In this document: positions 59,635 through 64,000 of the stretch, one piece after another
Position numbering within the stretch: the first letter of the stretch is position 1
How the letters are laid out: every line of letters starts with the position of its first letter
Assembly (NCBI RefSeq): GCF_005435165.1
Contig: NZ_SGUC01000004.1
Location: forward strand, 87,035-151,034
Origin: Halorubrum sp. GN11_10-6_MGM
Lineage (GTDB): Archaea; Halobacteriota; Halobacteria; Halobacteriales; Haloferacaceae
DNA: 64,000 bases
Direction: 5' to 3'
The notes under the pieces: model-generated
What the model was told of the DNA's origin: nothing
Databases searched by the model: none
The model's input: the letters and a program-made list of their open reading frames with translations, nothing else
Position numbers and translations under genes: made by a program

Positions 59635-60205
59635 CCGTGCCGGTCCTCGGCGTCGCTTCCGCGGCGCGGACGACCGCGGACAGACGGTCCTCGACTTCGT
59701 CGTCGGGATGTCGGTGTTCCTCGTCGCGGTCGGGTTCACCTTCACGTTCGTCCCGTCGCTTCTGGAGCCGTACGCCGTCGGCGAGGGGGCGACCGTCATC
59801 GTCGCCGAGCGCGGCGCCGCACGGCTCGCGGAGTCGTCGCTCGCTGCGCCGTCGCTCGCCGCCTCGGGACCGGCGGCGACGCTGTCGCACGCGTGTTCCC
59901 TCGCGTTCTTCGACGGCGTCGACCCCGAGACGGCGAGCGACGAGTCCGACTGCGAGTGGGCGGCGAACGCCGACGACCTCCACGCCGAACTCGGCGTTAG
60001 CGACCGCCGCGGACTCAACCTCACCGTCACGCAGCACGGGAGCGTCGCGTCGCTCGACGCGGACGGCGCGACGGTCGCGATGCGCGCCGGCCCCGCGCCG
60101 CCGCGGGACGAGAGCGTCTCGGCCGCGAGCCGAATCGTCACTATCGAGGACCCCGAGGAGCGCGTGGGGCCGGAGACCTACCGGCTCACGCTGCGGGTGT
60201 GGTGA
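59624..60205 (+). CDS. Pilin-like protein 1 of the pilus operon
   Basis: The 193-residue protein has a short basic head, the motif D-D-R-G-Q-T-V-L-D-F and one hydrophobic helix (V-V-G-M-S-V-F-L-V-A-V-G-F), then an exported domain with N-L-T sequons and two cysteines (H-A-C-S; S-D-C-E). This matches small haloarchaeal DUF families (possibly DUF7287) linked to PilB3/PilC3 operons; the number is from memory. It overlaps the platform gene by 11 bases, so it belongs to the operon. Confidence 0.72.
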   Translation: MSDDRAGPRRRFRGADDRGQTVLDFVVGMSVFLVAVGFTFTFVPSLLEPYAVGEGATVIVAERGAARLAESSLAAPSLAASGPAATLSHACSLAFFDGVDPETASDESDCEWAANADDLHAELGVSDRRGLNLTVTQHGSVASLDADGATVAMRAGPAPPRDESVSAASRIVTIEDPEERVGPETYRLTLRVW

Positions 60206-60206
60206 G

Positions 60207-60820
60207 ATGTTCGTCGAACACCTCCCTGACGACCGCGGGCAGGCGCACACGCTGGAGGCGTTCACGGCCGCGTTGCTCCTCGTCGCGGGCCTAATCTTCG
60301 CGACGCAGGCGACGGCCGTCACCCCCCCCTGTCGGCGAGCACGTCGAACCAGCACGTCGAGAATCAGGCGGCGATCGCCGCACAGGACGTGCTGACGACG
60401 GCGGAGGCGAGCGGGAACCTGACGGCCGCGCTGCTGTACTACGGAAACGGGAGCTTCGTCGGCGCCGAGAGCGGAGACGGCTACGCCGGCATCCCGCCGG
60501 AGTCGCACCCGCTTCACGATCCGCTGACCGAGGCGTTCGGCGACCGTCAGATCGCCTTCGACATCGACGTGTACTACCCCGAAGACGGGGGTAACGAGAC
60601 CGGAGACACCCCGATGGTCGACATGGGATCGCCGAGCGACAACGCGGCGACCGCGAGCCTGCGCGTGGCGCTGTACGGCGACGACCGGTTCGGCGAGAAC
60701 GGCGGACAGACGCTGGCGGAGAACGGTTCCGCGTCGTACTTCGCTCCCCCGGCTGATCCGGGCGACTCGACGGTCTTGTACACAGTCGTGGAGGTGCGAA
60801 TCACCGCATGGCAGATGTGA
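60207..60820 (+). pseudogene. Pilin-like protein 2, broken by a frameshift in a C8 run
   Basis: The start reads F-V-E-H-L-P-D-D-R-G-Q-A-H-T-L-E-A-F and a helix (A-L-L-L-V-A-G-L-I-F-A-T-Q-A-T-A-V-T-P), then hits eight C at 60322-60329. After that, frame +2 continues L-S-A-S-T-S-N-Q-H-V-E-N-Q and stays open to the stop at 60820. One extra C, or two fewer, restores a protein of about 204 residues resembling a haloarchaeal DUF7288-like family (number from memory). In the present frame the protein ends after about 63 residues. Possible causes are phase variation, mutation or base-calling error. Confidence 0.75.
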
Positions 60821-61803
60821 ACTCTCCCCGCAGATGCGGGCGCGAGAACGGCGACGACGCCGATGAGGACCGCGCACAGATCATCCTGATCACGGGACTG
60901 ACGCTCGCGGTCCTCTTCGTCGCGGTCGTGCTCCTGTTGAACACCGTCATCTACACGGAGAACCTCGCGACCCGCGGCGCCGACGCCGGCGGCGCGGAGG
61001 CGATCGAGTTCCGCGACGGCGTCACCAACGACCTCGCCGGCATCCTCCACCGCGAACACCGGAACGCGAGCGACGGCGACGTTTTCACCGAGTTCAACGC
61101 GAGCGCGGAGACGTATGCCCGAACGGTCGCCGACATTCGCGCGCGCGACGGGGTGATCGCCGACGTTCAAGTTAAGCGCTCGACGCTTAGGGAGGGCCAC
61201 TTCGTCGCACAAAACGAGACCGCCAGCGGTCTCAGAAACATGACGGCCCCCGACGGCTCAACCGCGAACTGGACCGTCGTGAATGACACCAACCGTACGC
61301 GGAACTTCCGGCTGACGGTAAACTCATCGTCCCTCTCTGGGGGCGAGAACGGCGCGTTCGCGGTTGTGGCCGACGGTGCGGACGAGGACTGGTCGGTGAC
61401 GCTGTCGAACGACTCGGCCGACGCGATCGACGTGCGTGTGCGGAACGCGACGGTCAACACGACGCGGACCTTCTCTCACGAGGGGGTCGAGAACGTCACG
61501 ATCGACCTGACCGCCGGCACGGTCGGCGGCGAACGGTTCCCCGAACTCGTCTGGGCCGGGGGCGTTCAGAGCGGAAGCGATCCCTACGACGCGTACGACA
61601 TCCGCTACGAGAACGGCGACGAAGCGACCGGAACGTATGATCTCGTGGTCGACGAGCGCGACGGCTCCGCTCCGCTTGACGCCTCCTCGCGCCCGTACGT
61701 CACCGACGCGATCTACAGCGTCGAGGTCGAGCTACGGCATCGAACGCCGGGGCTGACCTACGGCGACGTGGTCCGGCTCGCGCCGGGTGAGCGCGATGCG
61801 TGA
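60808..61803 (+). CDS. Pilin-like protein 3 of the pilus operon (glycosylated)
   Basis: The 331-residue protein starts with a polar head, then E-D-R-A-Q-I-I-L-I-T-G-L and one helix (L-A-V-L-F-V-A-V-V-L-L-L). A large exported domain follows with many N-x-S/T sequons (N-A-S, N-E-T, N-M-T, N-W-T, N-D-T, N-R-T, N-S-S, N-T-T, N-V-T). Dense glycosylation is expected in haloarchaea. The start overlaps the previous gene by 13 bases. It resembles the haloarchaeal DUF7261-like family by memory. Bases 61140-61330 are slightly less GC-rich than the rest. Confidence 0.75.
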   Translation: MADVNSPRRCGRENGDDADEDRAQIILITGLTLAVLFVAVVLLLNTVIYTENLATRGADAGGAEAIEFRDGVTNDLAGILHREHRNASDGDVFTEFNASAETYARTVADIRARDGVIADVQVKRSTLREGHFVAQNETASGLRNMTAPDGSTANWTVVNDTNRTRNFRLTVNSSSLSGGENGAFAVVADGADEDWSVTLSNDSADAIDVRVRNATVNTTRTFSHEGVENVTIDLTAGTVGGERFPELVWAGGVQSGSDPYDAYDIRYENGDEATGTYDLVVDERDGSAPLDASSRPYVTDAIYSVEVELRHRTPGLTYGDVVRLAPGERDA

Positions 61804-62278
61804 GGGCACGGACCGCGCCGTGTCGGTCACCGTCGGCTACGTGATGACGCTCGCCGTCTCGACGCTGCTGCTCTCCGGGCTGTTCGTCGCGGGCGGCTCG
61901 TTCGTCGAGACGCAGCGCGAGCGCGCGGCGCAGGGCGAGCTCACCGTCGTCGGCGAACGGATCGCGGCCGACGTGGAGACCGTCGACCGGCTCGTCGCGA
62001 GCGCGGAGTCCCGTGAGCGCCTCACGGTCAACCGGTCGCTCACGCTTCCGGACAGGGCGGCGGGAACCGCGTATCGGATCCGCGTGAGCGCGAACGGCAC
62101 CGAGGGGGCGCTCGCGCTCGAAAGCGACCGGACCGACGCGACCGTCGAGGTCCCGTTCCGGACGAGCACGGACGTCGCGGTCCGGAACGCGACCGTCGAC
62201 GGCGGGAGTCTCCGCCTCTGGTGGGACCCAGACGGCGGAGCCGGCGGTGGCGGAGCAGTGGTGGTGAGCGAGCGATGA
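61796..62278 (+). CDS. Pilin-like protein 4 of the pilus operon
   Basis: The 160-residue protein starts R-E-G-T-D-R-A-V-S-V-T-V-G-Y-V-M, followed by a helix (L-A-V-S-T-L-L-L-S-G-L-F-V-A-G-G). Then comes a charged helical stretch and a beta-rich exported domain with N-R-S, N-G-T and N-A-T sequons. The D-R-A motif before the helix is the class III signal-like pattern of this operon. ATG 61796 overlaps the previous stop; a GTG nine bases upstream is possible. Family call DUF7266-like from memory. Confidence 0.75.
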   Translation: MREGTDRAVSVTVGYVMTLAVSTLLLSGLFVAGGSFVETQRERAAQGELTVVGERIAADVETVDRLVASAESRERLTVNRSLTLPDRAAGTAYRIRVSANGTEGALALESDRTDATVEVPFRTSTDVAVRNATVDGGSLRLWWDPDGGAGGGGAVVVSER

Positions 62279-63048
62279 GCGGGGCCGACCGCGCGTCCGG
62301 CTTTTGGGCGGGTGACCGCGGCGTCAGCGAGACCGTCGGGTTCGTGTTGGTGTTCGCGCTGATCACGTCGACAATCGCGGTCACGTTCACCGTCGGCCTC
62401 GGGGGGCTGGAGGACGCCCAGCTCGCGGAGCGGGACAACAACGTCGAGCGCGCGTTCGACGTCCTCCACGACAACTTCAACGACCTCAGCCGGGACGGCG
62501 TGCCGAGCAGAGCGACCGAACTCCGGCTCGGCGGCGGTGAACTCTCGTTCGACGACGAGTCCGAGTTCCGGCTCAACGGGACGGGATTCGAGTCACAGGT
62601 CATCGAGGGGGGATCCCTCACGTACCGCGGCGCCGGCGGCACCCGGATCGTCTACGAGAACGGCGCCGTCTTTCGGATGAACGGCGACAACGGCGTCATG
62701 ATCAGAGAGCCCGACTTACTGGTCGGCGAGACGGTCGTCTACTCGCTATTCGGTCTCGACGGGCCCGCGGCGCCAGTGAGCGGCGATCGAACGGTCCTCG
62801 TCGTCGGTCAGCGCACGGACCGGGAGGTCGCGGCCGACGACCGGTCGGCAGCCGAGAACGTCACGCTCGACATCAACTCCACGCAGGCGACCGTCTGGAA
62901 GCGGTACTACGGCGACCTCGCGGCGGAACACGAGCAGGTCAACGTGACGACGAACGGCTCCGCGGACCTCACGGTCACGTTCATCGCCGACCACTACGAC
63001 CGGTTCGTCGTTCACCGAACCGCCGCTCGCGTGGTGTTCTCCGACTGA
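62275..63048 (+). CDS. Pilin-like protein 5 of the pilus operon
   Basis: The 257-residue protein begins with W-A-G-D-R-G-V-S-E-T-V-G-F and one helix (V-L-V-F-A-L-I-T-S-T-I-A-V-T). The exported part is beta-rich with N-G-T, N-V-T, N-S-T and N-G-S sequons. G-V-S-E-T-V resembles the start of mature haloarchaeal pilins, so cleavage by a prepilin peptidase after Gly is plausible. Its ATG overlaps the previous stop (ATGA). Last gene of the operon. DUF7289-like by memory. Confidence 0.78.
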   Translation: MSGADRASGFWAGDRGVSETVGFVLVFALITSTIAVTFTVGLGGLEDAQLAERDNNVERAFDVLHDNFNDLSRDGVPSRATELRLGGGELSFDDESEFRLNGTGFESQVIEGGSLTYRGAGGTRIVYENGAVFRMNGDNGVMIREPDLLVGETVVYSLFGLDGPAAPVSGDRTVLVVGQRTDREVAADDRSAAENVTLDINSTQATVWKRYYGDLAAEHEQVNVTTNGSADLTVTFIADHYDRFVVHRTAARVVFSD

Positions 63049-63084
63049 AGTTCGACGGGTCCCGAATCCAGTCGACTGCCGGGG

Positions 63085-64000
63085 TCAGTCGGACTCGACC
63101 ACCACGCTGTGCGTGGAGACGTGGAGACGGCTCACGACGGGGACCGACCTGCCGTCGAACGGCTGATTGTCCCGCAGCGCCTCGTCGTAGTGGAGCTTCA
63201 GTCGCGCGTCGTTGAACTCGAACTCGTTCGCCGTGAACGACCCTGTGAACGTCATCGAGCCGTCGAGGGTCATATCGCTCTCCGGCGCGTACAACACACC
63301 CGTGAACCGGATGCGACCGTTGTTGCCGTCGATGTCGATCTCGTCGTCGCCCGAGTAGAGCCAGAGGTTCTCCGTCCGGTCTCCATCCGCCGAGACGTTT
63401 GCGCCGTCTTCGAGCGTGACGTGGCCGAGAGTGAACATCTCGAGCTGCGTGTGCTCCCCGGTCGATATCGACGCCGTCCCGCTCTCCGTCCCGTCGCCCC
63501 GGACGGTGACCGGTCCGCTGACGTGAAGGTTCACGCGGTCGCCGCCCTCCGCTCGGACCGTGCCCGTTTCGCCGACGACCATCTTCCCGTCCACCAGCAC
63601 ATCGATCTCCTCGCTGTGGGAATCGAACACGAGGGAGCCGCCATCCTCGACGTCGAGGTCGCCGTCGACATTGAGTGTCGTTCCGCTCTCGACGATGAGC
63701 TTGTTCCCGTCCGAGACGACGAGGTCGCCGGTGAATTCCGTGTCCTCGGTCACGCGCTCGGTCCCGTCGGTGAACGCGAACGAACCCGTCTCACGCTCCG
63801 CGTCGCGGTCTCGCAGCTCGTCGATCTGCTGTCTGATGGCTCCGGACACGGGGTTCAAGTCGGGAAAATCGACGTTAGTCCGGATATCTCCGCTCACGTT
63901 TACTTTCTTTTCGAACTGTCCGGGTGGGAAATCGTCGGCTCCCATAAGCAGATCGCCGCGGATCCGGATCTCCTCTAGCTTGCCGATCCCGCCCTCCCCC
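63085..64000 (-). CDS. Beta-repeat exported-type protein, 5-prime part beyond window
   Basis: The frame is open to the window edge, so the true start lies outside: the codons before the ATG at 63945 read E-E-I-R-I-R-G-D-L-L and continue the same pattern. At least 305 residues are repetitive beta strands (V-N-V-S-G-D-I-R-T-N; L-I-V-E-S-G-T-T-L-N-V-D-G; V-T-V-R-G-D-G-T-E-S), like polymer-forming or bactofilin-type beta-helices. It is convergent with the pilus operon and may be a surface protein linked to it. Confidence 0.7.
   Translation of the reverse strand, partial: GEGGIGKLEEIRIRGDLLMGADDFPPGQFEKKVNVSGDIRTNVDFPDLNPVSGAIRQQIDELRDRDAERETGSFAFTDGTERVTEDTEFTGDLVVSDGNKLIVESGTTLNVDGDLDVEDGGSLVFDSHSEEIDVLVDGKMVVGETGTVRAEGGDRVNLHVSGPVTVRGDGTESGTASISTGEHTQLEMFTLGHVTLEDGANVSADGDRTENLWLYSGDDEIDIDGNNGRIRFTGVLYAPESDMTLDGSMTFTGSFTANEFEFNDARLKLHYDEALRDNQPFDGRSVPVVSRLHVSTHSVVVESD

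Overview
The window is a GC-rich stretch of a haloarchaeal chromosome. The predicted proteins are strongly acidic. Many genes have an archaeal TATA-like box 25-30 bases before the start codon, which suggests leaderless mRNAs. Tat signals with RR and lipobox Cys are common, and Mch and the other markers fit Halobacteria. Codon usage and the gene set look most like Halorubrum or a close relative, but that genus call is my inference.

Layout. 1-2444: end of an MFS transporter, a PHP phosphatase, then an AT-richer island with an interrupted membrane-protein gene. 2451-11902: housekeeping genes (sugar-acid dehydratase, TRAM protein, geranylgeranyl-reductase-type flavoprotein, DUF255 thioredoxin-domain protein, purD, hexapeptide acyltransferase, surE, grpE). 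11979-21363: a carbohydrate locus with trehalase, a MalK/MalF/MalG-type ABC importer, a Tat-lipoprotein binding protein, a cytoplasmic sulfatase and a TrmB-type regulator. 21449-31767: BolA, small membrane proteins, fumC, OsmC, sucCD, a large sensor kinase, a winged-helix protein and a tRNA methylthiotransferase. 31769-42085: acyl-CoA synthetase, a coiled-coil membrane protein, an eIF2B-type isomerase, an alpha/beta hydrolase with no usable in-frame start, mch, a PhoU/TrkA_C protein and an iron-type alcohol dehydrogenase. 42222-48322: gyrB (carrying an intein) and gyrA. 48587-52733: acyl-CoA synthetase, peroxiredoxin, lipoprotein, tatA and tRNA-Arg(CCT), the last followed by a nest of tRNA-end copies and stem-loops. 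53806-64000: a type IV pilus-like operon: secretion ATPase, membrane platform, five pilin-like proteins (one broken at a C8 run), and a convergent repeat protein cut by the window edge.

How genes work together. The 12-21 kb locus reads as one catabolic unit. A disaccharide is bound outside the cell, imported by the ABC transporter, desulfated if sulfated, and split by trehalase, under a TrmB-type sensor. The presence of a signal-less sulfatase beside a signal-less trehalase leads me to propose use of sulfated trehalose, a known haloalkaliphile osmolyte. This is the most interesting hypothesis in the window. The pilus operon has tightly overlapping start and stop codons and probably makes one machine. 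fumC and sucCD are TCA-cycle enzymes.

Sequence lesions and mobile traces are frequent: an in-frame TGA (2115), a homopolymer frameshift (60322-60329), a probable 5-prime frameshift (about 36790-36813), a decayed Tat lipoprotein start (48406-48538), a 564-residue intein, repeated tRNA 3-prime ends (52661-52913), and small palindromic insertions inside two genes. No rRNA, CRISPR array, transposase or integrase was found.
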